From the NCBI GenBank assembly GCA_024305745.1, contig JAHRBS010000007.1:3162001-3226000 (forward strand): 64,000 bases of DNA, read 5' to 3'. The notes under the pieces were generated by a model that ran no database searches, was not told the DNA's origin, and was given only the letters and a program-made list of their open reading frames with translations. Numbering within the stretch: position 1 is the first letter of the stretch; the number at the start of each line of letters is the position of its first letter. The position numbers were made by a program, and so were the translations under genes. This document shows, piece by piece, positions 23,462 to 34,876 of the stretch. Origin of the DNA: Polyporus tsugae. Taxonomy: Eukaryota > Basidiomycota > Agaricomycetes > Polyporales > Polyporaceae.

Positions 23462-24496
23462 CGATGAGGATGTCGACGAGGACCGGGGGCGTTCGCTGCG
23501 GGTCGGTTTATATGTGGCCATGCATGTCGGTGCTAGCGAGGAAGGAACCCCGGTCGACGCGCAAATATTTGACATCGGGCCGAGTGAGACTGACAGCGTG
23601 GGAATGTGCGAATATGGAAAGTCGTTGAAGTTGAAAGCTTGGGAACGTCATGGAACAGATTCTACAGCGCATGTCCATGTTCGAAGATATGACAAATTGA
23701 GGTAAGTAGACAACGCATCCTGCCAGAGACGGTGGACTGAAATTCCTTGCCTGGCATATCTGTTAGGTGATGTCGAGCGGTGCTCCGGCGAGAACGGTGC
23801 CACGAAACCCAGCACTATGTGTGTGCCCAACGTTTCGGCGTCGAACGGAAAGGAAACTCGCGAAAGAATTACATGTCGGATATGGAGTCGCCAGCGTTGT
23901 GAAGATGCCATCCGACGGGTCTCACTATGACCTGTGTGAGGCTGCTTTGCTCGAGCTATTATAGTACACATACCCGTTCATAGCCGCGGAATGCGCTCGA
24001 AGAGCGCAATCTACGCTGTTTTTGCTCCACTGGTTTGTGAATCCATCAGTTCGAGGGTCACCTGGGCGTCCTCATCCTAGCGTGAGGGTGAGTCTCCGTT
24101 GAGCCTTGAGACATGGAGGTTTGCAGCATCCTTCCGGCGGCGCACAACACCTTGCCTTTCGAGGGATTCAGAACCATGTTTAGCGGTGACACGCCGACAA
24201 AGTGATTAGATTGTTCGAGTGTCCGTGTGAATCTGCAGCCGTTTTAATCAGTGAGATATCTATGACCTGGCTATAGGACGTACCTCGATATTTGACTCTC
24301 GCGATGGACTGGTATGGGACAGGGCATAAGGTAATGAGCATATGGGACCGAGCGTGGACACGAAAGCACATATGTACAAAGAACAAGTAATAGATGCGCA
24401 GGGCGAGCGTAGCGTAGGACTATCTAATTAGATATAAACATTGCGACGAACGTGCTGCAAAGTAACGGTAATCGAGAAGCGGGCAAGTCGTTCCGA
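23462..24496. other. Intergenic region, nothing recognised
   Basis: About 1 kb upstream of the histidine phosphatase gene and downstream of the Gtr1 gene (both -). Only short, patternless open frames occur. I looked for tRNA-like arms and intron-rich small genes and saw none I could support. Confidence 0.5.
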
Positions 24497-25743
24497 CTAT
24501 GAGAGGAGGCTGTTGCCTTGGAGTTCCTCAAACTTGGGGCGAGCGAGGCGGATATTCATCCTCAGAGCGGCGGTTTCTGTGCACCTTCTCAGATTTGAAG
24601 TGAAGAGAGAGATACGCGATGCTAGCGTACCTATTGTAGGATCATGCACAACGATCAAGACGTAAGTGTTCCTCGTCAGCTCGTCCAGGACGGCGGTAAA
24701 CTCCGGTAACTCCATCTCCAGCGTGTGGAATTCTTCGCGAACGCGCGCACAGGAGTACTTAAACGCCTTGGTAAGTTCTGAGGTGCGCTCGTACCGCGTT
24801 AGCGCCATCTTGTGCGGATCTGGATCGTGTTCCGTCTTATACTCTGAATGATTTGTGGCGGTAAGGTGGCCGTTTGTCTTAGTAGAAGAGGGACCGGACA
24901 TGCTGGCGGAGGGGACGTGGGGGGGGCGCGGAGGTGTAGAAGTGGCGATAACAAGGAAGGTGGTCCGTTCGAAAAGAACGACCTCGGTCGCGCTACATGC
25001 TGAAGCGAGCTTGGCGAGATGGCGAGATAGGACGGAAGCATTTGGGATGAGTATATGCACTATCCTCGACCATGCCTAGCATCGGGAAAAAGGAGAACGA
25101 CGGTCAGAGGGACGCATTGGAAAGAATCTCCGGAAGGACACTCACGTTGTATAACGACTCGTCATATATGCTGGTACCGAACACAGTGATCTCGACGTCT
25201 CCGCTTGCGTCCTTCAGTTCCTTCGACTTCCGCGCAAGTGTCTGCTTTTTCGATCCGCCTTTGGCGAGATCCATCTTGTGCACAAGAAGGAAGACGGCTG
25301 CGTTTGGGCTGTACTTCTGCAGGGCACCCAAGCAGGCCTTGTAATAGTCCAGATCCTTCTCCATATTTCGGGTCTCGACTTCGAACACGTAAATCATAAC
25401 GCCGACATGCTGGAAGATGGTGGACTGTTGGATGGAGAGGTAGGAATCCATGAAGGCGTCTTGACCACCACAATCCCAGAGGTTCAAAATCAAGTCACCG
25501 AGAAAGCGGACGTGGTTTTGCTCAACGTCGATCGTTGCGCCAAGACGCGAAGTCAGAGAGGCGGGGTTGTTCGAGCTAAGAAAGCATTGTAGATTCGTTT
25601 GCCCTGCATTGGGATAATGCTCACAAGATGAGAGAGCGCATGGACGTCTTCCCACTTCCAGACGCGCCCATCAACAAGACCTGGTGCATTGGTTTAAAAA
25701 AATTCCGTGCCAAGGGTAGGAGAGTTCGCACCTTCTTCTTCAT
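24497..25743 (-). CDS. GTR1: Rag GTPase Gtr1 (RagA/B), TORC1 regulator
   Basis: Small GTPase of the vacuolar Rag heterodimer that signals amino-acid sufficiency to TORC1. The spliced start is MKKKVLLMGASGSGKTSMRS (P-loop GASGSGKT), followed by SRLGATIDVEQNHVRFLGD, LILNLWDCGGQDAFMDSYLS (switch II), VFLLVHKMDLAKGG (the HKMD specificity motif replacing NKxD, as is typical of Rag proteins) and FGTSIYDESLYNAWSRIVH. The C-terminal roadblock domain contains EVVLFERTTFLVIATS and RYERTSELTKAFKYSCARVR, ending FEELQGNSLLS. A Pro/Ser-rich insertion (residues after FLVIATS) lengthens the roadblock loop. ATG 25741-25743 is chosen because the first intron (gtgcga...caccag) joins MKKK directly to VLLMG as in yeast Gtr1. 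Alternative start MHQVLLMG would add two residues and skip the intron. Confidence 0.93.
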
Positions 25744-26149
25744 GATGAGCAAGCGGTCTTTGGAATACTAATACGCCTCCAGCGAGAGAAGCTAGATCGT
25801 AGGTCGCGTCGCCGTGTCGGAGCTACCAAGAGAACGGAACTAGTGCCAGCCTGGCTTTGTAGTAGACGGTGGCAGCAAACAGAAGGTTATGAGGAGGGAT
25901 GTGGGAGGGGGAAAGGGGGAGTTGCTGTTACCAAACAAGGGGCGATCATGGCAGTATGAGGTAAATCCAAGAGGCGCTCGGCCTGCTGACCGTGCTTCCA
26001 ATCGGCACTGACAATGTTTCTGACGAGCACCAAGGATACGCACACGCGTGCACGCACAAGAGCGAAGTACAGCCCATGATGATCGATATACATTCGTTGA
26101 CTGCTGCATCGTACAACCGTCCTACACAGTCCATTCTGTAGCCCGCCAT
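25744..26149. other. Intergenic region between GTR1 and lumazine synthase genes
   Basis: Promoter side of GTR1 and 3' side of the lumazine synthase gene. No coding pattern or RNA gene was recognised. Confidence 0.45.
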
Positions 26150-26831
<682 letters not shown>

Positions 26832-27054
26832 CGTCGTGGTGTTATGCAAAGCTGCGCGCGCACTAGGATTCACCTCCCAGCTGCAAGCGCTCCCCGGGCC
26901 GTTTCCGGCTGGTTGCAGTGGGCCGGCAGAAATTTCTGGCGCCTCATTCTTGCCTTCCTGCCTTTCTCTCCGGTCAATCTGCTTGTGCTCGACTTCGAAC
27001 TCTGCGTTCTTTGCTTTCGTCACATTATTTGTGGACTGTATAGGGCCTTTCGGC

Positions 27055-28645
27055 ATGGCAGCTCGGCCAGGAGACGGAAGCCTTGCTTGTATGCACGTCT
27101 CATCTCAGCCAGCATTCAAGAGTACTGAGGCAGCTGTATGCAGCTACTTATACCTATATCTATGCATTCCTGGTCAAGCAAGAGCATAAAAAGGCCGCCG
27201 AGGCACTGAAGAGGGCTGTCAAGGATGTGGTCGTGCTGAAGGATGGAGTGGAAGTCGAGGGTCCCTCATTAGAGCAGATCATCAAAGAGTGGAAGGAGTT
27301 GAAGGAGAAGGCTACAAAGGGAGCTTCGTAAGTGCTGTAGTGGTGAACATGATTTCACATTCATTCATTCGATCCTATCGAACAGGAATAGTTCGGACTC
27401 GGACTCTGAAGACTCTGAATGTAGGGCAATATATCTCTCTACACTGGAAGCCTGCGTTTACCCTTGCTGGCGTAGCTTCTTCGGAAGAGTCGAGCTCCAG
27501 CTCTGATTCTTCGGATTCCGACTCAAGCGAGAGCTCGGATAGCTCGGACTCTTCCGACGACTCTGATTCTAGTGATTCGGACTCGGACTCATGTGAGTAC
27601 GCTCCCCATGTCTTGAACCTACTCTGAGACCTAACAGGTTGGACCAGCCTCGTCTTCCCCTTCATCGCCGTCCTCTTCGTCAAGCTCAAAGGCGAAGGCA
27701 AAGCCAAGTAGGTTGTTTGCCCCCCTATCTGCGTCCGTTTCCTGAACCTACGGTAGAAGCGACGAAGGTGGCCCCCGCCAAACCCACTGCATCGAATACT
27801 CCCGCGACGGCCAAGGTCGCTCCGTCAAAAGCGTCTAAGGCAAAATCTCCATCACCCGAAACGTCAACCAAAACCTTGTCCACAGGCGACGCCAAATCCG
27901 ACTCTCCGTCCAGCGACAGTAGCGACGAGGAGAGCGAGCAGGAGGAAACCCCCAAAACGGAAGCCGGACAGAAAAAGGCGAAGGAGTCCGACTCCTCCGA
28001 CTCCTCTGACTCCTCTGACTCTGATTCCTCTGAGGACTCCGACTCTGACTCCGACTCTGATTCCGAGTCTTCGTCCGAGGAATCAGCAAAGGCTGAAGCC
28101 AAAACGCCTAAGAAGCCCGCTAAGGAGGAAGTCTCTGTGACCAAGAAACGGAGAACAAACGAGGAGGGCACGTCTGTGGCGACTGCTGTTGTGTCCAACT
28201 CAACGACTCCGAGTACAAGCACGATACCGAAGCCTACTGGTAATGGCAAGGGTAATGGCGATGGTAACGGGAAGAAGCCAAGGAAGAGTAACAACACGCC
28301 TTTCCAGAGGATCAAGGTCGACCAGATCTCGTATGCCGATGCACGATTGAGGGACAACCGTTTCGAGGCGAGAGTGAGCGCGGTTGTTTTGTTGGTGTGC
28401 GATGCAATGTTGATTGTTTATTGGGGGTCACAGGGTGCTGGCGAAACGGATTACGGTGCGCGTGCTTCTCGAGACCTGATGGTCACTCGCGGTGCTGGGT
28501 TCCGGAAGGAGAAGAACAAGAAGAAGCGTGGGAGCTACAAGGGAGGAGAGATCACCGTGCGTTTGCTCCGCGTTCCATATCGACCGTTCGACAATAACTG
28601 AATATCCTACAGATGCAAAGCTACAGCATCAAGTTCACGGACTAG
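27055..28645 (+). CDS. SRP40: Srp40/Nopp140-like nucleolar phosphoprotein
   Basis: Nucleolar chaperone of snoRNP and RNA polymerase I machinery. The N-terminal helical part (YAFLVKQEHKKAAEALKRAV, then EGPSLEQIIKEWKELKEK) resembles the LisH-like start of Nopp140. Two long Ser/Asp/Glu tracts (27480-27600 and 27900-28085), predicted casein kinase 2 substrates, are separated by Lys/Ala/Pro-rich basic stretches (KVAPAKPTASNTPATAKVAP). The C-terminal Srp40 domain is unmistakable: NTPFQRIKVDQISYADARLR, DNRFEAR, DLMVTRGAGFRKEKNKKKRG and SYKGGEI, ending SYSIKFTD. The last exon starts at 28613 and stops at 28643-28645. The start is the least certain part: ATG 27055 plus a 55-nt intron (27089-27143) fits, but other joins are possible. 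Confidence 0.88.
27985..28085 (+). repeat. Ser/Asp codon repeat tract in SRP40
   Basis: Imperfect repeats of TCC GAC / TCT GAC / TCC TCT encode an almost pure Ser-Asp stretch. A similar tract lies at 27480-27595. Such repeats are normal for Nopp140 proteins and explain the long open frames on the opposite strand. Confidence 0.8.
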
Positions 28646-28765
28646 ATAGATATAGAGCACTCACTGTTGTCGCTCTGGACGACAACTTTCCTATGCAGTA
28701 TATCCTGGGTAGTTGACTGAGTATTCTATCGCCCTGACGCAATACATGCTAGACACTCGGCTGTA

Positions 28766-30724
28766 CTATATCGCATCCAACGACCGTACGAAGTCCATGG
28801 TTATCCACCGCTGAAACTTGACAGGTCTCTTGCAAGTATCATTCCACCCGTGGATATGCCACAGGTACTTCCCCATGCATCTTTGTGTGGTCCTCTTCCC
28901 GACCAGGGTAACCTTCGGCAGCGCCCACTTCGTATCAGGTTCGATCAGCACCCTAGCCTCCCTCTTAACGAGTTCGTCCTCGACTGTCCGCGGTAGCATG
29001 TCCAGCGTGAAGGTCAGGGTGAATCGGTGGTCATAGAGCACCGTCTGCATCTTTCCGCGAGTCCGCACCATATCCATGATCTCGTCCGTCACGTCAACGA
29101 CACCTCCCGTCCCCGGGCGGCCGCCCTGGTATCGGTAGTGAGGCTCCCGCAGGAGGATCCAGCCCTCAAGCTCGCCTTTTTTGCAAAAACGCGTTCGGAT
29201 GGTGTCGCTGTGCCCTGAAAGGATGCAGACCGGTGTGGCGACCACGCCAGCCCCAGCGGTGAAGGTTTGCCGCTCGTCCTGCGTTGAGGTGGCTCCGTCA
29301 CCCTCACCACCGCCTTGAGGCTCAGAGTTGGGGGAAGGCCAGAGCTGTTGGGCGATGCGCTCGAACGCCTCGCGTTCGCCGCTGGCTTCGGCCCAGACGG
29401 AGCCCCAGGGTCCGTGCGAGATGTATCGGAGGCAGCGCCGGATGAGCGAAGTGCGGACCTCGGGGGTCGTTGCTAGGGCGAGGCCGGGGCTGGTGAGGAG
29501 GAGCGTGGAGGGGGGTGAGGGCCGGCGAGCTTCCGCGAGGATGTTCGTGACTGGTGGATTGTTTGCAACTGAGTTAAAGGGAATGATGTAAAAAGAGAGG
29601 CGTACCTTGTGTCTCGACCTGTTCAAGGCGGTTAGAAAAGAGTCTAACTGCATCTTTAAGCTGTTCAGAGGGAGGCGAGTCGGGTACCAAAGCTCGGAGC
29701 TTCGTGACGTAAGGTGCAACGTCAAATGTCCGCTCTTGCGAAGTGACTGGCTCCACGGATCCGCGCTGTTTGTTTGTTAGAAAGTGTATCGCAGGTGCAC
29801 AAGGTCACTCACATCGCTCGACAATATGTGGCGAATAGCATTGCGAACCGTAAGATCAGGTTGAAAATTGGTAGGATCATTGACATAATCGAGCTCGTTC
29901 GCCTCACAAGTCGCCAAGAGCCTATCCTAGAAGCACCGAGTTTACTTCTCACATCTGTTCAAGGCAATTTCTCTCTCGACTTACTTTGGGAACCTGCAGA
30001 AACGGTCGTACAATCCAACTCTGCATGCCTTCAGCACCGAATTGGTACCATGCGCGGTCCTTATGCCCCATTCCCCATCGGCGGACCGGGCGCATGCCTG
30101 CGAGGCCGTGGTCGCTGCTACCCTGGGACATGCGCATGATAGCAGTCTCGACTTGATCGTCAGCGTGGTGGGCGAAAGCCATCGCGTTCGTCCCCGTTTT
30201 GTGCATAGCCGCGAACAGCAAATTGTATCTGGCTTCACGGATTAGCCTCTCCCCACCTGGCGAGCCCTCCTCGGGTCTCTCCGGGAAGGGTGAGGTTCCC
30301 CAAGGGATGGTCTGGACGACGGATGGCACGCCGAAGCGTGCAGCTGTGCTGGTCGCAGTCCGTTCCATGGAACTCGCAGCAGCCTGGAGGCCATGATTTA
30401 CGTGTACGGAATGAACCTAAAGCGCGAAGGGTTCAGCCAAGATTCAGCAAAGGATCTCCAGTCCGCAAAATATATACTTGCCGTACGAATAGGCGCATGG
30501 TCGCCCAGCTGACTGGTCGCAGTCAGGAGGAACAACAAAGCGGTAGAATCAGGGCCCCCAGAGTTGGCTACAGCTGTGGAAACCGTCAGAGCTTCTCATT
30601 GCTAGAAAGGTTTGTTGTGGAGGTGCTAACCTATACTTGGTCGCCAACCGCCGGGAGGGATGCATCGCTGGAGATGATATAAGAACTCTGCGGGTGTGAT
30701 TGGAGGGATGAGTCGCATGGCCAT
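28766..30724 (-). CDS. tRNA(Ile)-lysidine synthetase-like protein (TilS family)
   Basis: TilS enzymes ligate lysine to cytidine 34 of tRNA-Ile(CAU), using ATP; in a fungus the expected site is the mitochondrion (inference). The N-type ATP pyrophosphatase P-loop is present after splicing as [16 protein letters not shown] (SGGxDS), followed by [40 protein letters not shown] and [15 protein letters not shown], the A(H)HxxDQxET signature of Til[28 protein letters not shown] and [13 protein letters not shown] then match the classical TilS core. The remaining roughly 330 residues are specific to fungi. The intron at 30417-30481 has a GC donor (gcaagt) and must be removed to create the HVNHGLQ block. 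Start ATG 30722-30724 gives [21 protein letters not shown] see no strong mitochondrial targeting sequence. Confidence 0.85.
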
Positions 30725-30950
30725 GGGGAGGCTGAATCGTGTAGGGAATGAGAAGGACGGGTTGTCATAGCAGTGCTGTTTCCATGGCTGAGGATGAGCT
30801 GGAGGACGCACTCCGGGAGGGTGGAGGCCGCGGAGTGTGGGGCACGTGTGTGTCGGTATGGGGATCACCGAGCGTGGCGGCGGAGGCCGAGAACTGTGCG
30901 AGGCGAGGGGTCGGGGAGTGGGTAGGAGATTGTCGCTGGATTCCATCTTT

Positions 30951-30996
30951 CCTTCTCACTCTGCTCTTCTTGCTCTTCTTCCTTCTCCTCTCCTTA
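30951..30996 (+). promoter_or_regulatory. Pyrimidine-rich core promoter tract upstream of the YTH gene
   Basis: An almost unbroken CT-rich run (ttctcactctgctcttcttg and on) ends a few bases before the ATG at 31003. CT tracts directly upstream of start sites are common at highly expressed basidiomycete genes. The role here is inferred from composition only. The terminal ttaccag just before ATG could also be a 3' splice site of a leader intron. Confidence 0.35.
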
Positions 30997-31002
30997 CCAG
31001 CC

Positions 31003-33812
31003 ATGTCCTCCCAGTCTGGGAACTCCATCTCCCCGCCTCCTGGGTCCGCAAACAACGCAAATGCTGGCGGCGTCCGCAGGCATCACACCATCTCCGCCTC
31101 ATCGCGTACCGCCCGCCCCACCTCCAAAATCGCGCTCAGCGAACTCGACGATCCACAGGCAGAGCAGTTGTGGAACGACGACGAGCCCGTAGACCAGGAC
31201 TGGGTCGGTGGGATTGGGGCTGTAGGCGAGAAGTCTTCCCTTCACAGGCAGGCATCCTTGCCCACTAGATATCATCGCAGTGAGTATCAGACGTCCAGTC
31301 TTCTCTCCTTTCCCTTCCATGTCGAACGTGTCCCGTGCACCGAGAGTGCCTGTGTGCTGATTAAGCCACCCAGCATTCGGCGGCCAGGGGGCTAGGCAGC
31401 CAGGCTCCCATACCCCCCGCACCTTGAACAGTCTTTCCGCCATCGCTGGGCACGAAGGCGACGAAGAAGAATGGGAGCGCGAGATGCGTGGCCTCCAGAA
31501 CGAAGAGGAGGTACGATGTCTTTCCACGCAGCAGATCAACCGTTGCTCAGCATTTCCATAGCACCCGGGCATGTCCGTATCTGACCACGGGCATAGCGTT
31601 GCGGATTCCTCGGCCTCTGCTTCGCCGCTATCAGCTCACTTTGCTCATGGTCCCTCCCCGCCACCTGGCACGGCTGGCGCAGGTGGAGTGCGCAGGCATC
31701 AAAGCCTTAACTATCCCACAGCCACGCCAGGGGTTCGACGACTGGCATCTGGTCTCAAGCGTGCCGGCACCCTTCAAGTCGGTGCGAAGGGATCTCAGGT
31801 TCCTTACTCGGGCGCGCAGAGTCCCAGCCCAACGAATGCAGATGAAGAGTACGACGACGAAGCGGCCCGTGTGGACGAAGACTCCTACTTCGCACTTCAA
31901 AATCAGCAGCAAGCGAGCAACTATCCCGGCAGTCCGATCGGTCGTTCCTCCCCATGGAGCACCCCAGGAGGGGAGTGGCGGGCGCAGATGGGCGGCAATG
32001 GCGGGTCCTACAACAACGCAGGTAACAACGCGGGCATTGACGACGTGTCGCGTGCGCTCTCTGCGCTCGAGATCAACCAGCAATACGGTAACGTACAGCA
32101 AGGCCAGTCCGCCCACCCCCCACGATTCAACCCTTCGCACCCGCCCCCGGTCCAGGTTTCCGGTATGCGCGGTGGCAACGGCAGCGGTTCCAGGAAACTT
32201 CAGCTCGTTACCGATCTTAATGGCCGTGACGGACAGTCAGTCCAGAGCGCATCGGCATACGTTCCTCTTATCGGTCACCCTGGTCCGGGCGCTCAGCAAG
32301 CCAATGAGCAACAGCAGGGACAGCCGCCGCACCAGCGGGATCGCGCATTCACTGCGTCGGGCACACCATGGGAGCAGAAGGAGCGTCTCATTGTTGGCCG
32401 CACGTCGAACCCGAGCCTCGCGTCACTCTACCAACAAGGCAAAATGGAAGGAAACGGCCAGAACGTTCCCAGCGTGCCATCCATCCCTGCGCAGTACCTG
32501 AACCAACAAGCTCCGCGCCTGGGTGTCTCGGGCTCTGCTGGCAATGTGGTCAACCAGGGCGCTCAGGGTCAGGGAGCCAACCAGGGTCAAGGAAACCAGG
32601 GCGGAGGCATCGAAAACTTGCTCGGCTCCCCCATCGACGTCCCCACCCTCATCGCGACCAAGGGTTACAACCCGGTCGACTTCGACACGCGGCCCGCTTT
32701 CGTGAGTATATCCTTAACATATGCCGCGATCCGCGACGATTGAGTTTTGGCGTAGGCGCGGTTCTTCGTTATCAAATCGTACACAGAGGACGACGTTCAC
32801 AAGTCTCTCAAATACGAAATCTGGAGTTCGACGGATCCCGGGAACAAGCGTCTCGACAAGGCGTTCAAGGAGACTGCTGGGCGGGGCTCTATCTACCTGT
32901 TCTTCAGCGTCAACGCAAGGTTTGCGTGTCTCGTCAGGCGACCGGAGCTTTATCTGACTGCAGTTATTTATGTAGCGGTCACTTCTGCGGCATGGCGGAG
33001 ATGTTGACTCCGGTCAGTCTGTGTGGTCTGTCGGTGGAAGAATGATAACGCTGAGGTTGCATTGTTTCAGGTTGACTACACACGGAGCAGCACTGTGTGG
33101 GCCTCGGACAAGTGGAAGGGTGTCTTCAAGGTGCGATGGATATTTGTTCGGGACATCCCAAATGCCAGCCTGCGCCACATCCGCCTCAAGTACGTCACCC
33201 TCCAAGCTCCATGTGTATTTTGGTATTGATAGGCGTCTAGCAACACACAAGAACGCAAACCTGTTACGAACTCCCGTGATACGCAGGAGCTGCTGCCGGA
33301 TGCTGGCCAAGAGATGCTGCGCATCTTCCACACTCATCCCGCCAGGACCTCTCTGTTGCAGGACTTCGCCTTCTACGAGGTCAGTATAGCTCTGGTTGAT
33401 CACATAGTGGATGCTCACGCTTCTGTAGCTCCAAGCTATGCAGAAGGTGCAGGCGCAGGCACTTAGTCAAGGAGCATCATCTCCAGTTCAAACTCCTATG
33501 GGTGTCCAGACCCCAGGTAATCAAGGTCAGGGTGGCGTCTCTCCAACGTCCACTGGCCAACACCCATTTGCTATGTCCAACCCTACAGCTCTCGCCTACG
33601 CTGCCCAGCAGATGGGTCTGCCGCAAATGAACATGAATATGGGCATGGGCATGGGCATGCAGATGAACCCGATGCTTCAAATGCAGATGAACATGGCTCA
33701 GCCCTTTGCAAACCCTCATGCGATGCAGAGCGTCATGCGTAACCCGAGCCCCGGTCCGATGCCTGTTGGCGCGCAGAATTTCATGAACCTTGGTGGCATG
33801 CAAGGGTTCTGA
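31003..33812 (+). CDS. YTH-domain m6A RNA-binding protein (YTHDF-like)
   Basis: Reader of N6-methyladenosine in mRNA. A long disordered N-terminal half (Ser/Pro/Gly/Gln-rich, with [11 protein letters not shown] and [10 protein letters not shown] as two similar basic-Ser motifs) precedes a YTH domain: [77 protein letters not shown] and LRHIRLKNT. The Trp in EIWSS and the Trp in DKWKG sit at the positions of the aromatic cage. After the domain comes a helical stretch ([40 protein letters not shown]) and a Met/Gln-rich tail with three ATGGGC hexamers at 33639-33656. Stop at 33810-33812. Introns at about 31281-31371, 31512-31561, 32703-32756 and others. Start ATG 31003 follows the CT tract. Divergent from the TilS-like gene. 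Confidence 0.92.
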
Positions 33813-34876
33813 AGGTCCTGATCGCGTCTTCGTGCCATCCCCTTCCTGCACACACCGCGGACTTTCGTATCGTACTCCAACCACCGCCACTCCGGACGCA
33901 CACAAGAACAAGAATACATGGCACATTCCGATCTTGAATATAGATTTCACACGAACCGTCGATCCCAATGGACGGACGGAAACCGGTACATATGTGCACT
34001 AATGTTCCTGTTTGCCATTCGCTTCTACCCTCTCTGTTTTCTATGTTGTTTCGTCCTCTCTTGCACAACTCCGGTCCACCCCTCTGTATTATTACGAAGT
34101 CTCGTCACCAGCGCTTGTTGTTTGTCTACAGTTACCATAATGACCGTCACGCCCTTTGCGCTGCCTTGTTCACATACGGTATGCACATCCTTACGCTGAA
34201 TTCTGAACTCCCGGAGCAACGACCTTCCTACACTCGATTCCCTCAATCTCTGGCCCCCGAACCTGAGGGATCCCGAATCCACTCCCGAGCCAACAAGTCG
34301 TCGAGGTCTACGTTCCTTCAATATGTGTTTCCTTGCTATTATCTCTATCTTGCCCCACTCCCGAAACCCTCTCTTCGTTCTTCTAGTCTCGATTGTCTGT
34401 CACAGTTTGAATGTTCTCCAAAGTACGTTACGTTACTTGCATTGCACCGACACCAGCATGGTACCACCACACGGGACGATGAATCAGAACGGACGTGGAC
34501 TATCGAACGTGTTCGCATGTATTTGTGTCCCGTACATACGCACTTGTATACGTTCTTGGTTCGTTGCACAATCATCATACCGACGTCCGGACCTGCCTGC
34601 TTGTTCGCTACTACGTTTTAACGACTGTCTGCCTGAAGGGTACCGGTACCTAAGGCGTTGCTCCGAGTCTGCAATACTCGATCGCGGTGTGTGCAGGGAT
34701 GTCGATGATCGACCCATGCTGCGTGACCGCGACGGCGTGGCGGGCGTGCTGCAGCTTGCAGGCGTGGGTAACTGGCGGCCAAATATAAGGGAGTCCGCCA
34801 TGTGTCGTACTTCTCCCCAACTTCGTCCTTGACCAACGCGACACTAACTGCTCACGCCTATGCCCACCTCCTCGTG
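33813..34876. other. Intergenic region downstream of the YTH gene
   Basis: The plus strand is pyrimidine-rich and holds a 217-codon open frame (33968-34621). Its product is Ser/Leu/Thr/His-rich with no domain, and no splice or start context supports it. I treat the stretch as 3' untranslated region of the YTH gene plus the promoter of the next gene. Confidence 0.45.

Noticed and set aside
23462..24496. Search for tRNA or other small RNA genes in the spacers
   Set aside because: No cloverleaf with a GGTTCGANTCC-type T arm or recognisable snRNA core was found by eye in this or the other spacers; a covariance-model scan would be needed to exclude them.
27725..28357. Long minus-strand open frame (210 codons, ESESES-rich) opposite SRP40
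   Set aside because: It mirrors the Ser/Asp codon repeats of SRP40 on the other strand; the plus strand has the Srp40 domain and matching introns.
33968..34621. 217-codon plus-strand open frame after the YTH gene
   Set aside because: Low-complexity Ser/Leu/His composition in a pyrimidine-rich 3' region, with no start context or domain.
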